From Pseudobdellovibrionaceae bacterium (lineage in GTDB: Bacteria > Bdellovibrionota > Bdellovibrionia > Bdellovibrionales > UBA1609): a DNA stretch of 35,168 nucleotides. The translations under genes were made by a program, and so were the position numbers. The stretch lies in NCBI GenBank assembly GCA_025354795.1, contig JANXMF010000205.1:1-35168 (forward strand). The letters are read 5' to 3'. Each line of letters starts with the position of its first letter. The stretch's first letter is position 1. The notes beneath the pieces are model-generated. The model did no database searches. It had not been told where the DNA came from and saw only the letters and a program-made list of their open reading frames with translations. Positions 7,491 to 15,710 of the stretch are shown here, one piece after another.

Positions 7491-8334
7491 CGGCGAAATT
7501 TAGAGTCTGGGGTTCCAAGCGGCGCCCAGGTTCATTGAGCGAGCGAAAAATAAGATTGAGTGCGGCCAGGCGCAGAAATTTAGGCACAGTCACGGAGGTG
7601 ACCGGTGAGAAGCGCAGGCCTGCATTGAGGCCGAACCACAGCCGCGGCTGTAGCTGCTGAACTTGGGTTAAACATTTTTCGATGACCGCACGGTTTTCCG
7701 CTTTGCTTTCAAATCGCAGCACCGACTTAAGACCCCAGTAGCGCGTGGGTGCATTGATCTCAAGGCCCTCACTGTGCACTTGATAGGTGTAAAGAGCGGC
7801 TGGATTTCGCAATCGCCATTCCAGAGACCGCGGTGTCCAGTCCCGTTGCCAAGCAAAGCTGGCCGGGGCGGGCTTGGGAGCCTGCGTAAACAAGCGCGCA
7901 GTGAGTGGCGAGACCAGCTGAAATTTGAGACTGCCGACAAACCCGGGCGTACTGTTGTCGTTGGCGACCCCGACCACATGATCAATGCCCAGCGTGGCGG
8001 CGAGGGCGTAGGATTTTTCAGCGAGTGTCTTAAATAATCCTTGCCCACGAAAGCCAGGATGAACCGCGGTGTTGAGTGAAAGTGCCGCCTTGCGCGACTG
8101 CCCGCAATCTTTGGCATCGATGGGAACGATCGCGTAGTGGCCTACCAGGTCGCTCCCAGACCAGGCGTTCATTCCGATCATTTGCCCAGAAGGGTTCGTG
8201 GCGTAAAGCCACGTCAAATATTCGGGCGTCAAGCGCTTCACACCCGGCCATACGGTTTTAAACAAACCGGCGGTCTGCTCAATTTCCAGTGCAGAAATTT
8301 CAGCCAGGCGAATCTCAAGCGCAGGGGGGCTCAT
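7468..8334 (-). CDS. GNAT-family N-acyltransferase
   Basis: The 288-residue protein contains a GNAT acyl-CoA-binding core. The strand SLNTAVHPGFRGQGLFKTL (86-104) includes the R/Q-x-x-G-x-G/A-like loop, followed by GVANDNSTPGFVGSLKFQ further on. The second half (about 150-288) is larger than in a minimal GNAT and is not recognised. It is the last gene of the LegC-type aminotransferase, Wzy, GNAT block and overlaps the Wzy-like stop codon as ATGA. It could acylate an amino sugar, for example the 4-amino group made by the aminotransferase two genes upstream, although the NeuD-type protein at 10855 is a competing candidate. Confidence 0.75.
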   Translation of the reverse strand: MSPPALEIRLAEISALEIEQTAGLFKTVWPGVKRLTPEYLTWLYATNPSGQMIGMNAWSGSDLVGHYAIVPIDAKDCGQSRKAALSLNTAVHPGFRGQGLFKTLAEKSYALAATLGIDHVVGVANDNSTPGFVGSLKFQLVSPLTARLFTQAPKPAPASFAWQRDWTPRSLEWRLRNPAALYTYQVHSEGLEINAPTRYWGLKSVLRFESKAENRAVIEKCLTQVQQLQPRLWFGLNAGLRFSPVTSVTVPKFLRLAALNLIFRSLNEPGRRLEPQTLNFAAIDFDVV

Positions 8335-9602
8335 GTTACCTGCCGTTTAAGGTCGCGCATCCCAACCCCGATCACCACCGCCACCACCACCGTGGTGAGC
8401 AGCGCAGTGCGTGGAAAAAGAAAAATAAAAGTTCCCATGTTGCTGCAGGAAAGGGCGACGAAGAATATCAACAACATTTGTTGATATTGTGAAGTCTGAT
8501 ATTTCCAGAATAAATACATGACGTAGACAATGTAGGAGTAGAAAAACACGAAAAAGAAAATGCCACCAAAAGTGAGTACCTGAATGTAGCCGTTGTCGGA
8601 CCACGAGTAGCGATCCACCACCCGGCCCATGCCAAACAGGAAGTTCGTCGGCTTGAGCATCGCGCCGATGGTGCCGGATGTGACCAAGTATCCCCCGGCG
8701 CCAAACCGCGGTGCAAACATGGTGAAAATCCCGCCTTGCGTGAAGAGGTGCACATGATCTTGGATAAAACGGCTGTATTGAAAGAGGTAGGCGACCCCGG
8801 CGGCAAAGGAGCTTCCGCTTATGAGGATGGGCAAGGAAATGGTGGGTCGTTTTATAAATGCGCGGATACCCAGGCCCATTTGTAAAACTAGCATAAGTCC
8901 GAAGGCTAAAAAGAAAGTCTTGGATGCGGTCATCAAGCCGCCGCCAAGCGCTAAGAGCATGGCGAAAAACGCCAAGCTTTTACTGACCATGGAGGGCGAA
9001 CTGGAAAGCTTGGAGTAAGCGATGGCGTAAATCAGCAAATCAAAAACGGCGTAGGCTTGTGAATGGGGAAAGAGCGAGCTGATGCGTCCCGCGGCCAGGG
9101 ACTCGCCGCCGATGTTACCGAATTCACCGTAGGCCTTGTTTTTCACACCGCCATAGTACTCCACGACGGTGAGCGCGAATGAGCCAGTATTGTCGAACCA
9201 GGTGATCACGCCAATCAGATTGATGAGGATCGAATAGAACAGCAAGACATCCAGAAATTCTTGGTGTTCTTCGACCAACCGACCGCGCAACAGGAAGAAT
9301 AGCGCCGTGCCTTCGGCAAAATAGGAAAAGGTATTCACTAATTTTAGACCAGTCACCATAGGGCCGGGACTGGCGAATGTGACCACGAAAGCCCACAGCA
9401 AAATAAGCAACGCCCACATAAAGAGCACGGCCATATCGCGGCTGACATTGGGTATGGGTTTGTGCGCTATCGATAATAAAAATGTCGCCAATGCGACCAT
9501 CCCCACAAGTTGATCCACTCGGAACTGAGTGTTGCCCAGATAGGGAAAAAAGAAGATTCCGATAACGACCAAATGAAACGGCCACGCCTTCACGAATCTC
9601 AT
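8331..9602 (-). CDS. wzy: Wzy-like O-antigen polymerase or ligase, polytopic membrane protein
   Basis: The 423-residue protein is strongly hydrophobic, with about ten predicted membrane helices by eye. A long polar loop lies in the second half (about residues 270-345, from the SRFIQDHVHLF stretch to SDNGYIQ). The conserved feel of GGLMTASKTFFLAF and the W-S-D-N-G-Y-I-Q-V-L-T-F-G-G-I-F run fits the O-antigen ligase/polymerase (Wzy_C, WaaL) superfamily, whose members act in the periplasm on undecaprenyl-linked glycan. Sequence conservation in this superfamily is low, so polymerase against ligase cannot be decided. A Wzx and a Wzz/Wzc-like protein elsewhere in the window favour polymerase. It overlaps both neighbours by ATGA. 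Confidence 0.75.
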   Translation of the reverse strand: MRFVKAWPFHLVVIGIFFFPYLGNTQFRVDQLVGMVALATFLLSIAHKPIPNVSRDMAVLFMWALLILLWAFVVTFASPGPMVTGLKLVNTFSYFAEGTALFFLLRGRLVEEHQEFLDVLLFYSILINLIGVITWFDNTGSFALTVVEYYGGVKNKAYGEFGNIGGESLAAGRISSLFPHSQAYAVFDLLIYAIAYSKLSSSPSMVSKSLAFFAMLLALGGGLMTASKTFFLAFGLMLVLQMGLGIRAFIKRPTISLPILISGSSFAAGVAYLFQYSRFIQDHVHLFTQGGIFTMFAPRFGAGGYLVTSGTIGAMLKPTNFLFGMGRVVDRYSWSDNGYIQVLTFGGIFFFVFFYSYIVYVMYLFWKYQTSQYQQMLLIFFVALSCSNMGTFIFLFPRTALLTTVVVAVVIGVGMRDLKRQVT

Positions 9603-10753
9603 GCGGCTTTGCGGCTGAAAACGGCGATCATGACCTTAGCGACTTGATCGAGCTCGAGGTTAGTGATGTTGGTGGAACAGGGTAAGGTCAAGATTCTTGT
9701 CCAAACTGATTCGGAATTGGACATGAGCGTGCGCGGCGCTGTGGCATAGGGCGGTTGCAAGTGAATGGGCTTCCAAAAGGGTTTGCTCTCAATTCCCTGA
9801 GCCGCGAGTTGCGGCACCAACTCGTTGACGCCGAGCGCGGAATGAGGATCGAGAACAATTCCAGAAAACCAACAAGAACTTTCGCCCCACGGGGGCCGCG
9901 CAAAACTAGCGAGGCCGCTGAGATTTTTGCTTAGCTCGCGATAGAAAATATCCACTTCGCGCTTGCGCGTGACGAAAGCCTCAAGCCGTTCCAATTGTGC
10001 GCAACCAACCGCGGCGTGAATGTTGGTGAGGCGGTAATTGTAACCCACTTGATCATGGTGGTAGGAAGTTCCCACTCGCGCCTGTGCGGAAATGTGGCGA
10101 ATGAGGTCAAGCTGCGGTAAATTGTCACCGACCACCGCTCCACCGCCACCGCAAGTGATGGTTTTATTGCCATTGAATGAGAATGTTGTGAGCAGGCCGG
10201 GATAGGCGATGAGTTTGGAGTGATAGGTCGCACCGAGCGCGGCCGCTCCGTCCACCACGACCGGGAGATCATATTGACTGGCCACCATCACCACCGCGTC
10301 GAGGTCCGCAGGATTGCCAAGCACATGCACCGGCATGACGGCGGCTATGCGCTGACCGGTGGCTTTCAAATGTAGCTTTCCATTTTGTACCAGCGTCTTG
10401 GAGTGTAGTTCCTGGCGAAGGAGTTCTGCATCGAGGGTCCAGGCGCGATTTTCGATATCGAACAGCCACGGCGTTGCCGCACAGTGGGCGATCGCATTGG
10501 CCGTGGCGATAAAACTAAAGCTTGGGATGATGACGAGATCACCGGGCTTCACCCCGACGGCCAGGAGCGCCAGATGCAGCGCCGAAGTTCCGGAAGCGGT
10601 GGTCACCGCTGCGGCCGCGCCCGATTTTTCGGCCAGGAGTTTTTCCATGCGACTGACGAATGGTCCGACTGAGGAAACATAATTGCTGTTAATGCACTCT
10701 TGCAGATAGCGGCTCTCGTTGCCATTTAGGTTGGGAATCGACAGGTGGATCAC
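9599..10753 (-). CDS. legC: LegC-type PLP-dependent sugar aminotransferase (DegT/DnrJ/EryC1/StrS)
   Basis: This is an aminotransferase of about 384 residues. From the GTG at 10753, IPNLNGNESRYLQECINSNYVSSVG is the usual LegC opening. VVVDGAAALGA holds the PLP-ring Asp (about 168), and FNGNKTITCGGGG holds the PLP lysine (about 197). The predicted reaction converts the 4-keto sugar from LegB into a 4-amino sugar. The frame continues upstream to a TTG at 10813, giving 404 residues, but neither upstream TTG has a ribosome binding site. Homologs begin near the IHLSIPN residues, so the GTG is preferred with moderate certainty. A purine-rich GAGAGG directly abuts this GTG, which is unusual. It is first in a coupled operon with Wzy and GNAT and divergent from the NeuD-type gene. 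Confidence 0.88.
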   Translation of the reverse strand: MIHLSIPNLNGNESRYLQECINSNYVSSVGPFVSRMEKLLAEKSGAAAAVTTASGTSALHLALLAVGVKPGDLVIIPSFSFIATANAIAHCAATPWLFDIENRAWTLDAELLRQELHSKTLVQNGKLHLKATGQRIAAVMPVHVLGNPADLDAVVMVASQYDLPVVVDGAAALGATYHSKLIAYPGLLTTFSFNGNKTITCGGGGAVVGDNLPQLDLIRHISAQARVGTSYHHDQVGYNYRLTNIHAAVGCAQLERLEAFVTRKREVDIFYRELSKNLSGLASFARPPWGESSCWFSGIVLDPHSALGVNELVPQLAAQGIESKPFWKPIHLQPPYATAPRTLMSNSESVWTRILTLPCSTNITNLELDQVAKVMIAVFSRKAA

Positions 10754-10854
10754 CCTCTCATTGTAAGATTTCCCCCGCCGGCCGCTCAAGCTAAGAAGGG
10801 ATTTCTGGCCCAAGGGTGGGCTGCTTTTCTACGCCGTTCACGATACCGTTAAGC

Positions 10855-11502
10855 ATGAATAAAAAGGCGGTCATCGTCATCGGAGCTGGAGGCCACGCGC
10901 GCACGCTTTTAGGAGTTCTGCGGCGAATGGATGTGCCGGTGCTGGGCTTGACTTGCAAGGACAAGGCGCGCGCGGGCCAGCTTTTCGTGGGTGTTAAAAT
11001 TCTTGGGAGCGATGAGGTTTTGGGTGAGTTTTCCAAGAGTGACGTGGGCCTCGTCAACGGCGTGGGCAGCTCTGGCGAGAACCACAGTTTACGGCGCAAG
11101 ATTTTTGCGCAATTCAAAACCGAGGGCTTTAGTTTTTTTTCCACACTTTATCCCGCGGTGGACATCGAAGAAGGGGTTTCGCTCGGCGAAGGTTGCCAAG
11201 TGCAAAAGGCCGCGGTTATCCAGGTTGGAGTGGCGATCGGAGTCAACTCGATCATTAACACCGGTAGCATTGTCGAGCACGACTGCGTGATCGGCGACCA
11301 TTGCCACGTGGCCAGCGGAGCCTTGCTGTGTGGCGCGGTTCGCCTCGGCCCGGGAAGTTTTGTGGGAGCGGGTTCGGTGTTGCGTCAGGGAGTTCAAGTC
11401 GGTGAGGGCTGCGTGATCGGCGCTGGCTCACTGGTGATTTCCGATTTGCCGGCCCACTCACTTTGCTATGGGCAGCCGGCAAAGGCCATACGCAAGTTAT
11501 GA
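10855..11502 (+). CDS. neuD: NeuD/PglD-type sugar O/N-acyltransferase
   Basis: The 215-residue protein has an N-terminal Rossmann-like nucleotide-sugar-binding part (VIVIGAGGHA, residues 6-15). A left-handed parallel beta-helix of hexapeptide repeats follows from about 97 to 200. IVEHDCVIGDHCHVASGA (139-156) contains the expected catalytic His142 and the acetyl-CoA-site region. The family includes NeuD (sialic acid O-acetylation), PglD and LegH (N-acetylation of a 4-amino sugar). Given the LegB and LegC homologs, the 4-amino group is the most likely target. The ATG at 10855 is preferred over an upstream in-frame start at 10816 because it puts the glycine motif at the normal place. It overlaps the next gene by ATGA. 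Confidence 0.88.
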   Translation: MNKKAVIVIGAGGHARTLLGVLRRMDVPVLGLTCKDKARAGQLFVGVKILGSDEVLGEFSKSDVGLVNGVGSSGENHSLRRKIFAQFKTEGFSFFSTLYPAVDIEEGVSLGEGCQVQKAAVIQVGVAIGVNSIINTGSIVEHDCVIGDHCHVASGALLCGAVRLGPGSFVGAGSVLRQGVQVGEGCVIGAGSLVISDLPAHSLCYGQPAKAIRKL

Positions 11503-12362
11503 AGACCGCGATTCTCAGTTTTGTTTATCCGCAAGCGTCGCGCTTTCTTTCCGATTTTCTCCACTCCTGCACGCTGCAGACGGATCGCGACTTCAGCCTT
11601 TTACTGTGCAATGATGGAGTAGTCGATCTCAGCGAACGCATAGCCCCATTCGCGTCACAGTTGCAAATCACCGTGGCCGAATGCCGCGGCAGCGTTGTCG
11701 AAAACCGAAAAGCTGGGCTGCGTTTGGCGCTCGCGCACGGTTTCAACAATCTCATTCTGGCCGATAGCGATGACTGGTTTTCAATGGAGCGGGTGGCGCT
11801 GAGTAAATACCTTTTATCGACCTCGGACATCGTTTGCAACCAGCTGGTGCTGGCGCGCTCGCCCGCGGAATTGTTGCGGCCCCTGTGGCTTTCGCGATTG
11901 CACGACGACCAGGTGATTCTGGCGCCGGCGATTCGCGACGGCAATTGTTTTGGGTTCTCCAATACCGCGCTAAAACCGGCGGCGCTCGCGGGTGAGTTCG
12001 AAAGTATTCCTGAGGACATCGTGGCTTTCGACTGGCTATTTTTTGCCCAGCTGCTGGAGCGCGGGGTGAGTGCGCGCTACACCACTCGGTGCTCCACGTT
12101 CTATCGCCAGCATGAGGACAATGTTGCCGGTCTGTTGCACATTGATGCGGCGGCCATTCACCGCGGTCTCAGTGTAAAGCTTCGTCACTACCAATGTCTA
12201 GGTGGGCGCGATGCATGGTTCAGCGAGCAGGCCCGAGCGTTTAACCAGCTCGCTCAGCAAGTTCAGCAGGATGCCGGGTTGGCCAAGAGTTACTTGACTG
12301 AAATGACCCAAAACCTTCCACGGGAGCCCTTGTGGTGGGAAGCTACGCGGCTAAAAAAATGA
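11499..12362 (+). CDS. GT-A-fold glycosyltransferase
   Basis: The 287-residue protein looks like a family 2-type glycosyltransferase: TAILSFVYPQASRFLSDFL at the N-terminus, LLLCNDG (35-41), and LILADSDDWFSM (85-96) with the D-x-D metal site at 89-92. Beyond that the match to ordinary GT2 enzymes is loose, and the acceptor half (about 180-287) is not recognised. It is translationally coupled to the NeuD-type gene by ATGA, and then followed by a 137-base gap before the PtmE-like gene. Position in the nonulosonate block suggests it handles a sugar made there, but the donor is unknown. Confidence 0.75.
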   Translation: MKTAILSFVYPQASRFLSDFLHSCTLQTDRDFSLLLCNDGVVDLSERIAPFASQLQITVAECRGSVVENRKAGLRLALAHGFNNLILADSDDWFSMERVALSKYLLSTSDIVCNQLVLARSPAELLRPLWLSRLHDDQVILAPAIRDGNCFGFSNTALKPAALAGEFESIPEDIVAFDWLFFAQLLERGVSARYTTRCSTFYRQHEDNVAGLLHIDAAAIHRGLSVKLRHYQCLGGRDAWFSEQARAFNQLAQQVQQDAGLAKSYLTEMTQNLPREPLWWEATRLKK

Positions 12363-12424
12363 GGTAGGACAGAAGGGGTCCCCATGCCCGGGGGTCGAGA
12401 AATAAACAAATTGACTACGTCTTT

Positions 12425-12443
12425 GGTCGGCTTTTGGCCGGCC
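12425..12443 (+). other. GC-rich hairpin in the leader of the PtmE-like gene
   Basis: GGTCGGC (12425-12431) pairs with GCCGGCC (12437-12443) over seven base pairs, including one G-U, around a five-base loop. The bases that follow (GTACTTTACC) are not a real T-tract, so a strong intrinsic terminator is unlikely. It may attenuate read-through from the upstream glycosyltransferase, be a leader structure for the PtmE-like gene, or be chance. Confidence 0.3.
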
Positions 12444-12499
12444 GTACTTTACCTCCTCCAATGACTGCCCGATGAACTGATTACGAGGAAATCCCTGCA

Positions 12500-13537
12500 A
12501 TGAACTTTCGAGAACTCTGCATCGCCGAAAACAATACGCTGTTCATGGCCTTGCGTAAGATCAACGATACCGGTTACGGCACCCTCTTTGTGGTGGACGA
12601 AAAGATGCGCATGTTGGGTCTGATCACCGACGGCGACATCCGTCGTGGTTTACTGGCTGGTGCCGATTTGCAAGGTCCAGTGACATTGATTATGAATACC
12701 AAGTTCACGGCGGGAAGTCAGGGCCAGGATCGACGCTCGATGCTTCAGGCACTGCGGCGCAATCATTTGCGCCAGCTTCCAGTGTTGGATGGCGATGGTG
12801 TCTTAGTCGATGCGGTGCTGTTGGATGAGGCGCTGTATGGGAGTATACCGAACTCAGTGGTGTTGATGGTGGGTGGGATGGGCACGCGGCTGCGCCCGCT
12901 GACCGATCAGACCCCCAAACCGATGGTCCGAGTGGGCAACAAGCCCATCCTCGAAGACATTTTGCAACGGCTCATCTACTGCGGCTTTAAACACTTTTAC
13001 TTTGCCGTGAACTACAAAGCCGAAATGATCGAGGCGCATTTTGGGGACGGTGCGCAGTGGGATGTCACGATCGACTACCTGCGCGAAGAAGCGCGTTTGG
13101 GCACGGCCGGCGCGCTCAGCCTGCTGCCGACCATGACTAAACCTTTTTTAGTTATGAATGGCGATCTGCTGACGGATATGGATTTTGCCGATCTATTGCG
13201 TTTTCACGAAAGCGAAGGCGGAATCGCCACGGTCTCGGTGTGTCAGCAGCAAATGCAGGTCCAATTTGGGGTAGTGGAATTCGAGAACGCCCGAGTCACG
13301 CGCATCGCCGAAAAACCGTTTCACGTGTTCTTTATCAATGCCGGCGTCTACGTGATAAATCCCGAAGCGCTCACTATGGTCCAGTCCGGCACCTACCAGG
13401 ATATGCCGACCTTGATCGCGCAGATGATTGACGCGCAAAAATCAGTGTCGGCCTTTAGTGTGCAGGGTTACTGGAAGGATATCGGTGTCATCACGGACCT
13501 GGATCAGGCGCGCCGTGATTTCAAAAAGATCGGTTGA
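12500..13537 (+). CDS. ptmE: PtmE-like sugar-1-phosphate nucleotidyltransferase with N-terminal CBS pair
   Basis: The 345-residue protein has two domains. Residues 1 to about 115 are a CBS pair (LFVVDEKMRMLGLITDGDIRRGL at 29-51 and HLRQLPVLDGDGVLVDAVLLDE at 89-110). Residues 120-345 are a nucleotidyltransferase with GGMGTRLRPLT (125-135), TPKPM (138-142) and the metal Asp in MNGD (219-222). This architecture matches PtmE of Campylobacter jejuni, which makes GDP-GlcNAc for legionaminic acid, and related enzymes in other nonulosonate loci. The CBS pair probably senses a nucleotide. The ATG at 12500 has an AGGA about 11 bases upstream. It is followed after six bases by the CMP-sugar synthetase. 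Confidence 0.88.
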   Translation: MNFRELCIAENNTLFMALRKINDTGYGTLFVVDEKMRMLGLITDGDIRRGLLAGADLQGPVTLIMNTKFTAGSQGQDRRSMLQALRRNHLRQLPVLDGDGVLVDAVLLDEALYGSIPNSVVLMVGGMGTRLRPLTDQTPKPMVRVGNKPILEDILQRLIYCGFKHFYFAVNYKAEMIEAHFGDGAQWDVTIDYLREEARLGTAGALSLLPTMTKPFLVMNGDLLTDMDFADLLRFHESEGGIATVSVCQQQMQVQFGVVEFENARVTRIAEKPFHVFFINAGVYVINPEALTMVQSGTYQDMPTLIAQMIDAQKSVSAFSVQGYWKDIGVITDLDQARRDFKKIG

Positions 13538-13543
13538 GAGTCC

Positions 13544-14245
13544 ATGATTGCAGTGATTCCCGCACGCGGTGGTTCTAAAGGCATTCCGGGCAAAAATATC
13601 TGTGATCTCGCCGGTCGCCCCCTTATCGCCTATACAATCGAAGCTGCGCGTGCCGCCCGTCATATTGATCGCGTGGTGGTGTCCACCGATTCGGCCGAGA
13701 TCGCGCAAGTGGCTGAGCGTTGCGGGGCTGACGTTCCATTTCTCAGAGCCGGCGACCTGGCCCGCGATGACAGTCTGGCGATTGATGTTTATCTGGACGT
13801 GCTCACTCGCCTGGGTGGGAAAATGAACGCCTTTTGTGTTCTTCAGCCCACGTCTCCACTGCGCAGCCAAAGCGATATCGATCAAGCGATCGAGATGTTC
13901 CATCGATTTGCGGCGGACTCGGTGATCTCGGTGTGCGAAGCTCCTCATCCGCTGTCGTGGTTTCGTACTTTGGATGAAGACTCGAAACTCGCCCCCCTTC
14001 AGAAAAGCGGCGGCAAGCCCGCCAATCGTCAGGTCGAGAAAAAGCTCTACATTCCCAACGGTGCAGTCTATGTCTTGAGTAGCGAGTTTTTTCGCCACAG
14101 CAGATCCTATTATTCAGATTTGACCTTTGGCTACGTCATGCCTAGGGAAAGGTCTGTGGACATCGATGTTCCATTTGATCTAAGTGTCGCCGAGATGTTA
14201 ATTTTAAGAGCAAAGGCGGAAGGTAAACAACTTGGCACAACATGA
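13544..14245 (+). CDS. neuA: CMP-nonulosonic acid synthetase (NeuA/LegF/PseF family)
   Basis: The 233-residue enzyme activates a 5-, 7- or related nine-carbon acidic sugar with CTP. The CTP-binding motif ARGGSKGIPGKN is at residues 7-18, LQPTSPLRSQSDI at 100-112 and the metal-binding RSVDIDVPFDL at 203-213. APHPLSWF (133-140) lies where substrate-contacting residues sit. The length equals that of bacterial LegF, PseF and NeuA. The product CMP-sugar would be the donor for a nonulosonate transferase. Which nonulosonate is used cannot be read from the sequence; the LegB/LegC/PtmE set favours a legionaminic-type sugar. Its 3' end overlaps the next gene by 14 bases. Confidence 0.92.
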   Translation: MIAVIPARGGSKGIPGKNICDLAGRPLIAYTIEAARAARHIDRVVVSTDSAEIAQVAERCGADVPFLRAGDLARDDSLAIDVYLDVLTRLGGKMNAFCVLQPTSPLRSQSDIDQAIEMFHRFAADSVISVCEAPHPLSWFRTLDEDSKLAPLQKSGGKPANRQVEKKLYIPNGAVYVLSSEFFRHSRSYYSDLTFGYVMPRERSVDIDVPFDLSVAEMLILRAKAEGKQLGTT

Positions 14246-15710
14246 AGACGGCAAGGGCGAGGAGATCGTAGTCGAGAGCACCGAACAAAGCTCGCTGCGC
14301 GGCAAACGTTATTTTACCGTACGTTCTTCGGCGCTTTTTTATGCCACCTCGAAAGAGGGTATGGACACCGAGGTCTCGTTTCTCAATCACTTTTTGCTCA
14401 AGCGCGGAATTAAAAAGGTCATTGCTTTCATTTCGTTTCGCGATATGTCCGGAAAATTGTGGAAGCGATTGACCGTGACGGTTCAAGAACCCAAGGTCTA
14501 TTCGTTCCGTGTAAGTCAATACTGCGGCGATCATTTTGAAGGCTCGGCCGACGTCGAATTTTATTCGGTTGAAAATATTTTCGTGCCCTATAGCGCGGTG
14601 AGTGTGATTTACAGCTGCAGTGAGAGTCTGTGCCAGATGCACTCGTACACGCGCATTTACAATGCCCATGAGGCCGAAGAGCCACATTTTATCCCAACAG
14701 GTGAGGAGGCCGGCTGGACAATTCGTGACAACGAGGCGGGCACGGAATCTGTCGCTTACATTCACAACGGCCGCGAGGCGCACGCGACGGCAATTGAAAT
14801 TGAGTTGGTCAACGCCAAGGGTGAGCGTCAATTTGTACAGCTGCCCGTGCAAAAATTAGCGCCATTCGCGACTGTCGCGCTGGTGCCAAGCCAGCATTTT
14901 GATGTTAGAAATTTCCTGGGGACGCAAATTGGTCAAGCCGCGATTTCATTTAAAACCGCCAAGGTTTTTCCGCGCATTTTGTGTGGCAATCGCCGCTTGA
15001 GCCGCAGCGGGCTCATTGTCGACTTTCAGGTCACCCACTCTAATTTTAATTATGCCAAATTTGGTACGCCACGCCTGCCGGCCGGTGAACTGGGTTATAG
15101 TTTTACGCCCACCGTGAAGCCGTGTGAAAAATTGGAGTTGCATGTTTTCCCGCATTTTGAAAACACCGAGGACATTGTCGCCCGAACCAAAGCCGGCATG
15201 GCCAAGATTTCGCAAGAAAGCGGCAGCCTGCTTGCGGTGGCGCCCGGCGAAGAAGTCGAGTTCTCTACCGCTGATCCGCGCGGCTTGCCGAATCGAGTGG
15301 TCAATAGCTTGCTGTTGCATTATGCCTCCGACCGCTTGCCTGCGGATTGCTCCGGCGGAATTTTTACCTCAGGTTATATTGCCGACAATAAACATTGGTA
15401 TTGGGGCATTGGTTCGACCGATGGCTGTCAAAGTAGTCTCTCGTGTACCCTGGGCTCGCGTTTTCTGGCCACGACCGATTTCAAAAAAGATGCGCAGATT
15501 ACCCTCTATGATAGTGACGGGGAGTGTGGCGCGGGCACGGTCGCACTCGAATTGGTGACCACGAGTGCAGTGGATTTGCGTTCCTTGCTCACCCGTCCGA
15601 CCAAGGGTACGTTTTGGTATCGCTGTATCACCGACTATCCGCTCTGCCTGTTTTATTGCTCGATTTACGATCCGCTCAAACGCTCAGGTTCGGTCGAACA
15701 CAGCTTTTGA
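14232..15710 (+). CDS. Unrecognised 492-residue protein, beta-rich, in the nonulosonate operon
   Basis: I do not recognise this family. The protein starts at a TTG (14232) with GGAAGG about eight bases upstream, and no later ATG fits better. It has no signal peptide and no membrane helix, so a cytoplasmic location is likely. The residue pattern is alternating hydrophobic and polar, as in beta-sandwiches. Three stretches look like weak repeats of one design: about 44-95, 170-222 and 396-452. Each ends in an A/S-rich strand after a D/N-x-x-G turn (FRDMSGK, LVNAKGE, LYDSDGE). It is cysteine-rich, with about 11-12 Cys clustered in the 98-134 and 370-476 regions. It overlaps the CMP-sugar synthetase by 14 bases and the convergent GT-B gene by 46 bases, so its job is probably tied to the nonulosonate pathway. 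Confidence 0.7.
   Translation: MAQHEDGKGEEIVVESTEQSSLRGKRYFTVRSSALFYATSKEGMDTEVSFLNHFLLKRGIKKVIAFISFRDMSGKLWKRLTVTVQEPKVYSFRVSQYCGDHFEGSADVEFYSVENIFVPYSAVSVIYSCSESLCQMHSYTRIYNAHEAEEPHFIPTGEEAGWTIRDNEAGTESVAYIHNGREAHATAIEIELVNAKGERQFVQLPVQKLAPFATVALVPSQHFDVRNFLGTQIGQAAISFKTAKVFPRILCGNRRLSRSGLIVDFQVTHSNFNYAKFGTPRLPAGELGYSFTPTVKPCEKLELHVFPHFENTEDIVARTKAGMAKISQESGSLLAVAPGEEVEFSTADPRGLPNRVVNSLLLHYASDRLPADCSGGIFTSGYIADNKHWYWGIGSTDGCQSSLSCTLGSRFLATTDFKKDAQITLYDSDGECGAGTVALELVTTSAVDLRSLLTRPTKGTFWYRCITDYPLCLFYCSIYDPLKRSGSVEHSF

Noticed and set aside
10808-10821. Hairpin GCCCA-AGGG-TGGGC before the NeuD-type gene
   Set aside because: Short stem, weak following T-run, and it lies between divergent starts where no transcript needs to end.
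13442-14098. Long minus-strand open frame opposite the CMP-sugar synthetase
   Set aside because: It is antisense to a well-supported gene with all family motifs; its translation has no recognisable domain.
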